Below, one piece after another: positions 34,095 to 42,405 of a DNA stretch of 64,000 nt. The stretch is from Ferrovibrio sp. (GTDB lineage Bacteria > Pseudomonadota > Alphaproteobacteria > Ferrovibrionales > Ferrovibrionaceae). The DNA lies in contig JAGOQS010000001.1 in NCBI GenBank assembly GCA_017991315.1, positions 434,001-498,000 of the forward strand. Reading direction: 5' to 3'. Each line of letters begins with the position of its first letter. Positions within the stretch are counted from its first letter, which is position 1. The notes under the pieces were generated by a model. That model saw nothing but the letters and a program-made list of their open reading frames with translations. It searched no databases and was not told the DNA's origin. Made by a program: the position numbers and the translations under genes.

Positions 34095-35489
34095 GAGCCC
34101 CTTAACAATATCCTCCACCATCTTCTTGGCGTCGGCGAGCAGCATCATCGTGTTGTCCTTGTAGAACAGGTCGTTGTCGATGCCGGCATAGCCGCTGGCC
34201 ATCGAGCGTTTCACGAACAGCACGGTCTTGGCCTTGTCGACATCGAGGATCGGCATGCCGTAGATCGGGCTTTTCGGATCGTCGCGCGCGGCGGGGTTGG
34301 TCACGTCGTTGGCGCCGATCACGAAGGCAACGTCGGCGGTCTGGAATTCGGAGTTGATCTCCTCCAGTTCAAACACCTCGTCATACGGCACGTTGGCTTC
34401 CGCCAGCAGCACGTTCATATGGCCCGGCATGCGGCCCGCTACCGGATGGATGGCGTATTTCACTTCCACGCCTTCCTCCTTCAGCTTGTCGCCCATTTCG
34501 CGCAAGGCATGCTGCGCCTGGGAGACGGCCATGCCATAGCCCGGCACGATGATCACCTTGCCGGCATTCTTCATGATGAAGGCGGCGTCGTCGGCCGAGC
34601 CCTTCTTGTAGGGCTTCTCCACCTTGCTGCCGCCAGTCGCCGCCGCCGTGTCACCGCCGAAACCGCCGAGTATGACGTTGAACAGCGAGCGGTTCATGCC
34701 CTTGCACATGATGTAGCTGAGGATCGCGCCCGACGAGCCGACCAGCGCGCCGGTAACGATCAGCGCCGGGTTCTGCAGCGTGAAGCCGATGCCCGCCGCC
34801 GCCCAGCCGGAATAGCTGTTCAGCATCGACACGACGACAGGCATGTCGGCGCCACCGATCGGGATGATGATGGTGAAGCCGACGATCAGCGCCAGCAGCG
34901 TGACGGCCCAGAACAATTCCTTGCTCGGGTTCATGCAGAAGGCGACGATCAGGCCGAGGATCACCAGGCCGATCAGGGCGTTCAGCATATGCTGGCCCTT
35001 GAAGATCACCGGGCTGCCGGAAACCAGGCCCTGCAGCTTGGCAAAGGCCACCAGCGAGCCGGAGAAGGTGATGATGCCGATGACCACGCCGAGGCTCATC
35101 TCGATGCGGGCGGCGACAGTGATGACGCCGGCCGGATTGAGAATGCCGTAAGGCGCCGGATTGTAGAAGGCGGCGGCCGCCACCAGCACGGCGGCAAGGC
35201 CGACGAGCGAGTGCATGGCGGCGACAAGCTGCGGCATCGCCGTCATCTGGATACGGCGGGCCAGCACGGTGCCGACGCCACCGCCGATCACCAGGGCAAC
35301 CAGCACCCAGACAATCGAGCCGGAGAGGTCGCCGAGATTGGCGATGGTGGTGAGCACGGCAATCGCCATGCCGACCATGCCGAAGGTGTTGCCCTGGCGG
35401 CTGGTCTCAGGCGAGGAAAGCCCGCGCAAAGCCAGGATGAAAAGCACCGAGCTGACGAGATAGAGCAGGGCGGTAAGTTGGATGGACAT
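34092..35489 (-). CDS. pntB: NAD(P) transhydrogenase subunit beta
   Basis: The 465-residue subunit has about eight or nine membrane helices in its first ~270 residues. The C-terminal NADP(H)-binding domain III includes KVIIVPGYGMAVSQAQHALREM, the GRMPGHMNVLLAEANVPYD loop and VIGANDVTNPAARDDPKSPIYGMP. It couples proton translocation to hydride transfer from NADH to NADP+. Together with the two adjacent genes it forms the three-subunit enzyme typical of alphaproteobacteria such as Rhodospirillum. The stop is inside a palindromic repeat. Confidence 0.96.
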   Translation of the reverse strand: MSIQLTALLYLVSSVLFILALRGLSSPETSRQGNTFGMVGMAIAVLTTIANLGDLSGSIVWVLVALVIGGGVGTVLARRIQMTAMPQLVAAMHSLVGLAAVLVAAAAFYNPAPYGILNPAGVITVAARIEMSLGVVIGIITFSGSLVAFAKLQGLVSGSPVIFKGQHMLNALIGLVILGLIVAFCMNPSKELFWAVTLLALIVGFTIIIPIGGADMPVVVSMLNSYSGWAAAGIGFTLQNPALIVTGALVGSSGAILSYIMCKGMNRSLFNVILGGFGGDTAAATGGSKVEKPYKKGSADDAAFIMKNAGKVIIVPGYGMAVSQAQHALREMGDKLKEEGVEVKYAIHPVAGRMPGHMNVLLAEANVPYDEVFELEEINSEFQTADVAFVIGANDVTNPAARDDPKSPIYGMPILDVDKAKTVLFVKRSMASGYAGIDNDLFYKDNTMMLLADAKKMVEDIVKGL

Positions 35490-35502
35490 GATCTATGGCC
35501 CC

Positions 35503-35814
35503 TTAATGCTTCTTCGCCGGGGCGTCTTTTTTCTTGTACATCGCCAGCATACGCTGGGTGACAAGGAAGCCGCCGAAGATATTCACCGCGGCGAGCGCGA
35601 TGGCGAGCAGGCCGAACACCTTGGAGGCATCGAATACCGCCGAGGCACCAGCGGCGATCAGCGCGCCGACGATGATCACCGACGAGATGGCGTTGGTGAC
35701 GCTCATCAGCGGCGTATGCAGGGCCGGGGTGACGCTCCACACCACGTAATAGCCGACAAAGCAGGCCAGCACGAAAACGGTGAGCAGCGAGAAGAAGGAG
35801 TAAATCTCACCCAT
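35503..35814 (-). CDS. pntAB: NAD(P) transhydrogenase subunit alpha part 2
   Basis: The 103-residue membrane subunit carries three to four helices (FFSLLTVFVLACFVGYYVVW, SVTNAISSVIIVGALIAAGAS, VFGLLAIALAAVNIFGGFLVTQRML) and matches the C-terminal membrane domain of one-piece PntA. The segment TPALHTPLMSVTNAIS is highly conserved. I used the ATG two bases after pntA's stop on the minus strand; the longer open frame overlaps pntA. Confidence 0.95.
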   Translation of the reverse strand: MGEIYSFFSLLTVFVLACFVGYYVVWSVTPALHTPLMSVTNAISSVIIVGALIAAGASAVFDASKVFGLLAIALAAVNIFGGFLVTQRMLAMYKKKDAPAKKH

Positions 35815-35816
35815 GA

Positions 35817-36968
35817 TCAATTCCCCTCTTTCAGCATCGGGTGCACCACGGCGCCGCCGCGGGTGACGCAGGTGCCGGTCACGGTTTCGTCGTCGGCCTT
35901 GAACTTGAACGTCTTGCTTTCCTTGTCCCAATGGGGCGAGAGGAAATTCCAGAGGTTCTTCGAGAACAGGTTGGAGGCATCCACCGGCACGCGGCTGGGA
36001 TAGTTGGTGTAGCCGACCACCTTGACGCCATCGACATCGACGATCTGGTCCGGCTTGGACAGCGGGCAGTTGCCGCCGGCCTCCACCGCCAGGTCGATGA
36101 TCACCGAGCCGGGCTTCATGCTGCGCACCATTTCCTCGGTGACCAGCACTGGGGCAGGGCGGCCGGGGATCAGCGCCGTGGTGATGATGATGTCCTGCTT
36201 CTTCACCGTCTCGGCGATGAGGGCGGCCTGCTTGGCCTTGTACTCCGCCGACATTTCCTTGGCATAGCCGCCAGCGGTCTGGCTGGCGCGGGCTTCCTCG
36301 TCATCGACCCAGACGAACTTGCCGCCCAAGGATTCGACCTGCTCCTTGGTCGCCGGGCGCACGTCGGTGGCCGAAACCACGGCGCCGAGGCGCTTGGCGG
36401 TGGCAATCGCCTGCAGGCCGGCAACGCCGACACCCATGATGAAGACGCGGGCCGGCGCGATGGTGCCGGCCGAGGTCATCATCATCGGGAAGGCGCGGCC
36501 GAACACGGCTGCCGCATCCAGCACCGACTTGTAGCCGGCGAGATTGGATTGCGAGGACAGGATGTCCATCGACTGGGCGCGGGTGATGCGCGGCATCAGT
36601 TCCATGGCATAGGCATCGATGCCGGCGGCGGCATAGGCTTTCACCTGCTCGCGCTGCTGCAAGGCACCCAGGCCGGCGACCAGGATGGCGCCTTTCTTGA
36701 GCAAAGCCAGTTCGTCATTGCCCTCAGCGGCGGTCATCGGCCGCTGCACCTTCAGCACCATGTCGGCATCGCCGAGCGCGCTTTTGGCGTCGGGCGCGAT
36801 CTTGGCGCCGGCTTCGGCGAATTGGCTGTCGGGGATATCGGCACCGGCGCCGGTGCCGGTTTCCACCACCACCTCGGCGCCCAGCTGGGCAAATTTCTTC
36901 ACCGTATCCGGCGAGGCGGCGGCGCGCCGTTCACCCGGACGGCGCTCCTTCGGAATCGCTATCTTCAT
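35817..36968 (-). CDS. pntA: NAD(P) transhydrogenase subunit alpha part 1
   Basis: The 383-residue soluble subunit resembles alanine dehydrogenase and binds NAD(H): KIAIPKERRPGERRAAASPDTVKKFAQLGAEVVVETGTG at the N-terminus and the dinucleotide motif VFIMGVGVAGLQAIATAKRLGAVVSATDVRP in the middle. It lacks the membrane part, which is encoded separately downstream as in Rhodospirillum PntAA. It is first in the pntA-pntAB-pntB operon; a 10-bp stem terminator of the upstream oxidase gene precedes it. Confidence 0.96.
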   Translation of the reverse strand: MKIAIPKERRPGERRAAASPDTVKKFAQLGAEVVVETGTGAGADIPDSQFAEAGAKIAPDAKSALGDADMVLKVQRPMTAAEGNDELALLKKGAILVAGLGALQQREQVKAYAAAGIDAYAMELMPRITRAQSMDILSSQSNLAGYKSVLDAAAVFGRAFPMMMTSAGTIAPARVFIMGVGVAGLQAIATAKRLGAVVSATDVRPATKEQVESLGGKFVWVDDEEARASQTAGGYAKEMSAEYKAKQAALIAETVKKQDIIITTALIPGRPAPVLVTEEMVRSMKPGSVIIDLAVEAGGNCPLSKPDQIVDVDGVKVVGYTNYPSRVPVDASNLFSKNLWNFLSPHWDKESKTFKFKADDETVTGTCVTRGGAVVHPMLKEGN

Positions 36969-37041
36969 AGCTTATCGCTCCCTGAACGCACCGCAGCCCG
37001 GCGCGATCGACTTTGTACGAACAAAATGACTGTGAATAAGA

Positions 37042-37066
37042 CAACGGCGCCGCTGGGGCGCCGTTG
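37042..37066 (-). terminator. intrinsic terminator of the cytochrome oxidase subunit gene
   Basis: CAACGGCGCC and GGCGCCGTTG make a perfect 10-bp stem with a 5-base loop. On the minus strand it is followed by TCTTATTC. It begins nine bases after the stop of the aa3 oxidase subunit IV gene and separates it from the pnt operon. Confidence 0.75.
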
Positions 37067-37074
37067 CGGTAATC

Positions 37075-37215
37075 TTAGTGCACCAGGAATTTCGCCATCA
37101 GCGCCAGCGTGATGGCGATGGCGATGCAGGACCATGTGGTTGCCTTCATGAAGCCGCTATAGGCGGCCTTGTGCTGGCTGATATCCATGGTGCCAAGCTT
37201 ATGTTCCTCGGCCAT
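37075..37215 (-). CDS. aa3-type cytochrome c oxidase subunit IV
   Basis: This is a 46-residue protein: an N-terminal hydrophilic part (AEEHKLGTMDISQHKAAYSG) and a single membrane helix (WSCIAIAITLALMAKFLV). It matches the short bacterial subunit IV family (PF07835, CtaH-like) associated with aa3 oxidases in Paracoccus and Rhodobacter relatives. It is monocistronic with a terminator directly after it; the other oxidase subunits are not in this window. The good GAGGGAAGC ribosome-binding site lies just upstream. Confidence 0.85.
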   Translation of the reverse strand: MAEEHKLGTMDISQHKAAYSGFMKATTWSCIAIAITLALMAKFLVH

Positions 37216-37355
37216 CGGCTGCTTCCCTCTAGTTCTTGCTGCGAGCGGTGTTTATGGCCCACGCCGGGGCGGGCCGTTTTCCGCCCGGATACTACGCTTT
37301 TACCCCCCGGTCCTACAACCCTTCGCGGCTGCGGTAGGGGGCTCAGGCCCCGGCG

Positions 37356-38120
37356 TCAGGCCGAGGCATTGATCAGGGCGCCGCCCTGCTGCTGGGCCAC
37401 CCGGCCGATCAGGCCGTTCAGCGCGGCATAGGCCGCAGAGGCGCGGCGGGCCGGCGATTCGCCGGGACTTTGCTCGGGCGCCGGATTAGGTGCGGGCGCC
37501 GTGCCAGCCTCGGCCTGCTGCGCTTCCTGCTCGGCCTTCTTCTCGGCGCGGATCTGCGCCAGGGCTTCCAGCCGCAACGCCTGGGCGGCGGCGGCCACGG
37601 CGCGGTCGGCGCCCGAGGGGTCGGCCGGGGCCAGCGCGGCAGCCGCCACCTGGGCCGCTTTCTGCAGGGTCGCTTCCGGGTCGTTCTCGGGGGAAATGTC
37701 GATGCTCACCTCGCCGCTGGTGGCATACATCTGGCCATCGGGGCCGCGCGTGTAGCTGTAGGACGGTGCGCCGGCATATTGCCCGCCCACGGCGGCATGG
37801 GCCCGCTCATGCGCCCGCACCTTGGCGTCGATGGCCTTCAGCTTCGCCACCTGGGCCTTTTCCTCGTCGGAAAGCTGGTCAGCCGACTGCGCCTTGCCGC
37901 TGCTGCCCGCCGGCACATCGCCCTGCTGCGCCGCCAGCAGCGTGCCGCCCGATGCTAGCAATGTGCCGCCGGCAGCCAGGGGCCGCGCCGTGAAGCTCTG
38001 CACGGCGGCGGCCGACGTGGCGGCAACCGGCACTGTCGGTTCGCTGCCATCCTGCGCTGTCGAGGCAAAGGGCGCCGGCCGGTAGGGGCTCGGCTGATAT
38101 GCGGAGATGCCGCCGATCAT
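37356..38120 (-). CDS. SprA-related putative metalloprotease
   Basis: The 254-residue protein has a long Ala/Gly/Pro-rich, low-complexity N-terminal half. The SprA-related (CJM1_0395) catalytic core follows: AKVRAHERAHAAVGGQYAG with the zinc motif HERAH near residue 103, then YSYTRGPDGQMYATSGEVSIDISPENDPEATLQKAAQVA. The family contains putative zinc metalloproteases of unknown substrate. No signal peptide is clear. It stands alone, downstream of the UbiB-family gene on the same strand. Confidence 0.85.
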   Translation of the reverse strand: MIGGISAYQPSPYRPAPFASTAQDGSEPTVPVAATSAAAVQSFTARPLAAGGTLLASGGTLLAAQQGDVPAGSSGKAQSADQLSDEEKAQVAKLKAIDAKVRAHERAHAAVGGQYAGAPSYSYTRGPDGQMYATSGEVSIDISPENDPEATLQKAAQVAAAALAPADPSGADRAVAAAAQALRLEALAQIRAEKKAEQEAQQAEAGTAPAPNPAPEQSPGESPARRASAAYAALNGLIGRVAQQQGGALINASA

Positions 38121-38179
38121 GCAGTGATTGTCGCGCCGGACGGGCCGCCGTCAACCGGAAAACACGCAACCAGACGGTG

Positions 38180-39517
38180 TCAGGCTTCCAGCCCTGCCGC
38201 CTTCAGCGCCGCCTGCTGGCGTTTTTCCAGTGCCTTGGTGTCGAAGCCTTCGATCAGGTCATGGAACAGGCGGTGCCAGTTGATCGCTGCCTTCAGATGC
38301 AGGAACACGCCGCCGAGGCCGATGGCGGCGCGGTCCATGAACACGAATTCGCGCGGCGGCGTCACGCCGCCGAGTTTCTTCAATTCGGCATGCACCTTCT
38401 CGGCTACTTCGCGGCCATAGATGCCGCTTTCTTCCATTTCCTGGATGCGGCGCGGGCGGTCTTCCAGCAGCGGCGCGTAGACGAATTCGGCCCAGAGATT
38501 GAGCGTGTCGATCACTTCGTTGCTCAAGCCCGAAAAGCCCCAGGTCTCGTAGGCATGCACCGCCAGGGCGCGGTCCTGGGTCGAGATGGCGCGGTAGAGG
38601 TCGATCACGCCGCCGACGAATTTCGCTGGGAAAATGCGCACGCAGCCGAAATCCAGCAGGTTGATGCCGAGATCGTCGCGCACCGTGTAATTGCCCAAAT
38701 GCGGATCGCCATGGATCACACCGCAGCGGTAGAACGGCACATACCAGGCGCGGAACAGGTTATAGGCAATCGTGTCGCGGGCTTCCTGCGGCGCGTCCTT
38801 GTAGGTCAGCAGCGGCTTGCCTTCCAGCCAGGTCATGGTCAGCAGCCGTCCGGTGCTTAAAGGCTTCACCACGTCGGGCACATGCACCTGCGGCTCGTCT
38901 TTCAGCATCGCGGCATAGAGCCGCATATGCGCCGCTTCGCGCTGGTAATCCAGTTCCTCGCGCAGCCGGTCGGCGATCTCGGCATGGATATGGCGGGTGT
39001 CGATGGCCGGATCGATGCGGCTGTAGATGCCGAAGATCAGCTTCAACTGCTTGAGATCAGCTTCCACGGCGGACGCCATGTCCGGGTATTGCAGCTTGGC
39101 CGCCAGGTTGCCCTGCTGCTTGGTCGCCGCGCGGTGCACCTGCCCGAGCGAGGCGGCGGCGGCTGCCTGCAAATCGAAGCGGGTGAATTTCGCCTGCCAG
39201 TCGGGCCCGAGTTCGGCAACCATGCGGCGCTTGACGAAAGCCGGTCCCATCGCCGGGGCATTGGCCTGAAGCTGTGTCAGTTCCTGCACATATTCTTTCG
39301 GCAGCGCGTCGGGAATGGTGGACATGATCTGCGCCACCTTCATCAGCGGGCCCTTCAGGCCGCCGAGCGCCGCACGCAGATCCGCCGCATGCTTGCCACG
39401 GTCGAGCTTGACGCCGAGCATTCGCTCGGCGCCGAGCTTGGCGGCAAGGCTGCCAACCGAAGCGCCGACACGGGCATAGCGCCGGGCGCGGCCTAAGGCA
39501 GTGTCTTCCTCAGCCAT
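38180..39517 (-). CDS. AarF/ABC1/UbiB-family kinase-like protein
   Basis: The 445-residue protein has the UbiB/ABC1 signatures: the KxGQ-like KVAQIMSTIPDALPKEYVQELTQLQ, the nucleotide-binding AAAAASLGQVHRA (Ala-rich loop) and the catalytic GVIHGDPHLGNYTVRDDLGINLLDFGCVR. These proteins are atypical ATPases/kinases needed for ubiquinone biosynthesis or related lipid handling, although this paralogue is not necessarily UbiB itself, because it lacks the C-terminal membrane helices. It starts five bases before the convergent-free end of pepF on the same strand, suggesting an operon. Confidence 0.9.
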   Translation of the reverse strand: MAEEDTALGRARRYARVGASVGSLAAKLGAERMLGVKLDRGKHAADLRAALGGLKGPLMKVAQIMSTIPDALPKEYVQELTQLQANAPAMGPAFVKRRMVAELGPDWQAKFTRFDLQAAAAASLGQVHRAATKQQGNLAAKLQYPDMASAVEADLKQLKLIFGIYSRIDPAIDTRHIHAEIADRLREELDYQREAAHMRLYAAMLKDEPQVHVPDVVKPLSTGRLLTMTWLEGKPLLTYKDAPQEARDTIAYNLFRAWYVPFYRCGVIHGDPHLGNYTVRDDLGINLLDFGCVRIFPAKFVGGVIDLYRAISTQDRALAVHAYETWGFSGLSNEVIDTLNLWAEFVYAPLLEDRPRRIQEMEESGIYGREVAEKVHAELKKLGGVTPPREFVFMDRAAIGLGGVFLHLKAAINWHRLFHDLIEGFDTKALEKRQQAALKAAGLEA

Positions 39518-39522
39518 TCTGT

Positions 39523-41310
39523 TTAACCAAGGGCTTCAAGCTCGTCGATAAAGCCGCCGATCACGCCGAGCCCCTTGGACCAGAAGGCGGGATCCGAGGC
39601 ATCGAGGCCAAAGGGCGCCAGCAATTCCTTGTGGCGCTTGCTGCCGCCGGCCTTGAGCATGGCGAAATACTTCTCCTGGAAACCCTTCTCGGCATCCTGG
39701 TAGCGGGCATAGAGCGCGTTCACCAGGCAATCGCCAAAGGCATAGGCGTAGACATAGAAGGGCGAATGCACGAAATGCGGGATGTAGCACCAGAAGGTGC
39801 TGTAATCGGCATCGAATTTCAGCGCCGGGCCTAAGCTCTCGCGCTGCACGCCGAGCCAGATATCGCCCAGCGCATCCGGCGTCAGTTCGCCCTCGCGCCG
39901 CGCCGTGTGCACGCGCTGCTCGAACTTATAGAAGGCGGTCTGCCGCACCACGGTGTTGAGCATGTCCTCCACCTTGGAGGCCAGCATCAGCTTGCGCTGC
40001 TTCGGCTTGGCCTGGGCCAGCAGGGCGCGGAAGGTGAGCTGTTCGCCGAACACGGAAGCCGTCTCGGCCAGGGTCAGCGGCGTATCGGCCATCAGCGGGC
40101 CCTGCTCGGCGGCGAGCAACTGGTGCACGCCATGGCCCAATTCATGCGCCAGGGTCATCACGTCACGGGTGCGGCCGAGATAGTTCACCAGCAGATAGGG
40201 ATGCGCGCTCGGCACCGTCGGATGCGCAAACGCGCCCGAGGCCTTGCCCGGCCGTGCCGGGGCGTCGATCCAGTTATTGTCGAAGAAACGCTTGCCGAGA
40301 TCGGCCAGTTTCGGCGAGAAGCGGCCATAGGCGCCGAGCACGATGTCGCGCGCTTCCTCCCAGGGGATCAGGCGGTCCTTGTCCTCAGGGAGAGGCGCGT
40401 TGCGGTCCCACCAGTCAAGCTGGCGCTTGCCCATCCACTTGGCCTTCAGCGCGTAGTAGCGGTGCGACAGGCTGGGGTAGCTGGCGGTCACGGCATCCAC
40501 CAGGGCGTTCACCACTTCCGGTTCAACGCAGTTGGACAGATGCCGCGAGGATTCGGGCAGCGGATATTTACGCCAGCGGTCCTCGATCTCCTTGTCCTTC
40601 ACCAGCGTGTTGGTGATCAGGGCGAAGAGGCGGACATTCTGCTTGAACACCTTGGCCAAAGCCTTGGCGGCCTGGCGGCGCTTGGCCGGGTCGGTGTCGG
40701 AAAGCAGATGCAGCGTCTGCTCGGCGGTCAGTTCCTCAGGTCCGAGCTTGAAGCGCAGGCCAGCCATGGTCTCGTCGAACAGGCGGTTCCAGGCGGCGGC
40801 GCCGGAAACCTGCTTCTCATGCAGCAACTGCTCGATCTCGTCGGAAAGCTGGTAGGGGCGATAGAGCCGCAGATCATCGAGCCAGGGCTTGTAATGCTTC
40901 AGCTTCTTCGACTGGGCGAGTTTCGTCTCCAGCGCCTTGTCGTCCAGCTTGTTCAGTTCCAGGCCGACGAACAGCAGGCGGGTGGTGACGGCGTTCAGCT
41001 TCTCCTGGATATCCTGGTAGAAGCGCGCCACCTGCGGATCGGCCATGTCGGCGGCGTAGCTCAGCGAGCCATAGGCGTAAATGCGGCCGATGGTGTCCTG
41101 CAGCTTCTCGTAGTCCTGGATCAGCCCGGCCAGTTCGTCGCCGCTCATCGCGGCGATGCGGCCCTTGCCGCGCTTTTCCAGCGCCTCGGCGGTCTTGGCG
41201 GCATTGGCCATGGCGGCGTGGAACGGCTTGGAATCGCGGCCCGGATAGAGGTCGTCGAGATTCCAGTTCGGCAGTTTGCCGAGCTTTTTCGCCTGGGCCG
41301 CGGATGCCAT
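39523..41310 (-). CDS. pepF: oligoendopeptidase F, M3 family
   Basis: The 595-residue protein has the M3 zinc-binding motif LAHELGHGVHQLLA (HExxH near residue 390) and the family's helical N-terminal domain. A downstream Glu in LAETASVFGEQLTF is the likely third zinc ligand. It cleaves short peptides in the cytoplasm and has no signal peptide. It is followed by the ABC1-kinase gene with a five-base gap. The upstream intergenic region is about 110 bases. Confidence 0.94.
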   Translation of the reverse strand: MASAAQAKKLGKLPNWNLDDLYPGRDSKPFHAAMANAAKTAEALEKRGKGRIAAMSGDELAGLIQDYEKLQDTIGRIYAYGSLSYAADMADPQVARFYQDIQEKLNAVTTRLLFVGLELNKLDDKALETKLAQSKKLKHYKPWLDDLRLYRPYQLSDEIEQLLHEKQVSGAAAWNRLFDETMAGLRFKLGPEELTAEQTLHLLSDTDPAKRRQAAKALAKVFKQNVRLFALITNTLVKDKEIEDRWRKYPLPESSRHLSNCVEPEVVNALVDAVTASYPSLSHRYYALKAKWMGKRQLDWWDRNAPLPEDKDRLIPWEEARDIVLGAYGRFSPKLADLGKRFFDNNWIDAPARPGKASGAFAHPTVPSAHPYLLVNYLGRTRDVMTLAHELGHGVHQLLAAEQGPLMADTPLTLAETASVFGEQLTFRALLAQAKPKQRKLMLASKVEDMLNTVVRQTAFYKFEQRVHTARREGELTPDALGDIWLGVQRESLGPALKFDADYSTFWCYIPHFVHSPFYVYAYAFGDCLVNALYARYQDAEKGFQEKYFAMLKAGGSKRHKELLAPFGLDASDPAFWSKGLGVIGGFIDELEALG

Positions 41311-41421
41311 ACGTCGCTCCTTGCTTTGAACGACTCTAAATATGGGCGGCAGCCGGAGTTAAGGCCAGAGGGCGGGGAATTAAATTCTGGTGAGGAACCG
41401 CTGCCTGTTCGGAAGGCTGTT

Positions 41422-42390
41422 TTATTCAGCGGGTTGGGCCCAGAGGTAATACTGGCTCGCCACCGGCGACCAGATCACCGACCACAGCACCGGCTTTTCC
41501 TGGCCGCTGGCATGGCGCACGCGGCCAGGCTGCATGCGTCGGGGCGCACCGCTGCGGGCGGCATCCAGCCGCGCGGTAACGACGAGCTGGTCATTGGCGG
41601 AGAACAGCGAGACCAGGGGGCGGCCGATGATCGCCTCGCGCTCCATGCCCCAGATGTCGCGGCAATTCGGCCCGATCTCGACGATACAGGCGGTGTCGTC
41701 GAGCAGGCCGGGCACATCGGGGGCGAGGTCGATCAGGCGCCGTGCCCGTGCTTCGCTTTCGCTGAGTTGCTCGGCCAGCGCCGAGATACGGCTGTTGCTG
41801 TCGGCCAGGGCTGCGGCGGCGGCATTCTCGATGGCATAGAGTTCGCGGAAATGCGACACGCCGGCGATCAGCGCCAGCGCCGCCAGTTGCGCCAGACTCC
41901 AGCTTACCATGGCATCGAGCTGCGACGAGCCGGCGGCGGCATGCTCCATCAGGTAGGTGCCGACACTCAGCAGGATTGTTCCGGCGGTGATGCCGGACAG
42001 CCACAGCGCCCGACGCCGCTCATTCACCGCGAACAGGAACAGGTAGACCGGGATCGCCCAGCCCATATGAACGAATACCTTGTCGCCATCCTTGGTCAGG
42101 AACAGCGCGTTCGTCACGTTCCCGGCGATGTAGAAGGAAATCCAGAGCGAGAGGCCGAAGGCGATGCGCTCGAGCCAGATGGTGCCGCGCCACAGCAGCA
42201 GTACCAGCAACACCAGGCCGGTGAGCAGCATCGGCGGGATGGTGAGCCATTCGAATGGAGAGAGCAGGCCGGCCGGCCCGGCGACGAACAGGCCGTAGCA
42301 GCTCCCCAGCGTCATCAGCACGCAGACCGTGATCAGGCATTGCAGGGCAAGCCGGCGTTCGGCGAGGGTGGCGTTCAGTGTGATAGCCAT
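41422..42390 (-). CDS. membrane-anchored PAS domain protein
   Basis: The 322-residue protein has six hydrophobic segments in its first ~185 residues (including LTIPPMLLTGLVLLVLLLW and LWLSGITAGTILLSVGTYL). A short coiled coil (SNSRISALAEQLSESEARARRLI) follows, then a C-terminal PAS-like fold (CIVEIGPNCRDIWGMEREAIIGRPLVSLFSANDQ). It has no kinase, GGDEF or EAL output domain, so it may signal through a partner or be a truncated sensor. It is 15 bases from the end of the slt gene on the same strand. Confidence 0.8.
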   Translation of the reverse strand: MAITLNATLAERRLALQCLITVCVLMTLGSCYGLFVAGPAGLLSPFEWLTIPPMLLTGLVLLVLLLWRGTIWLERIAFGLSLWISFYIAGNVTNALFLTKDGDKVFVHMGWAIPVYLFLFAVNERRRALWLSGITAGTILLSVGTYLMEHAAAGSSQLDAMVSWSLAQLAALALIAGVSHFRELYAIENAAAAALADSNSRISALAEQLSESEARARRLIDLAPDVPGLLDDTACIVEIGPNCRDIWGMEREAIIGRPLVSLFSANDQLVVTARLDAARSGAPRRMQPGRVRHASGQEKPVLWSVIWSPVASQYYLWAQPAE

Positions 42391-42405
42391 GCCGCTAGCG
42401 GGGGA

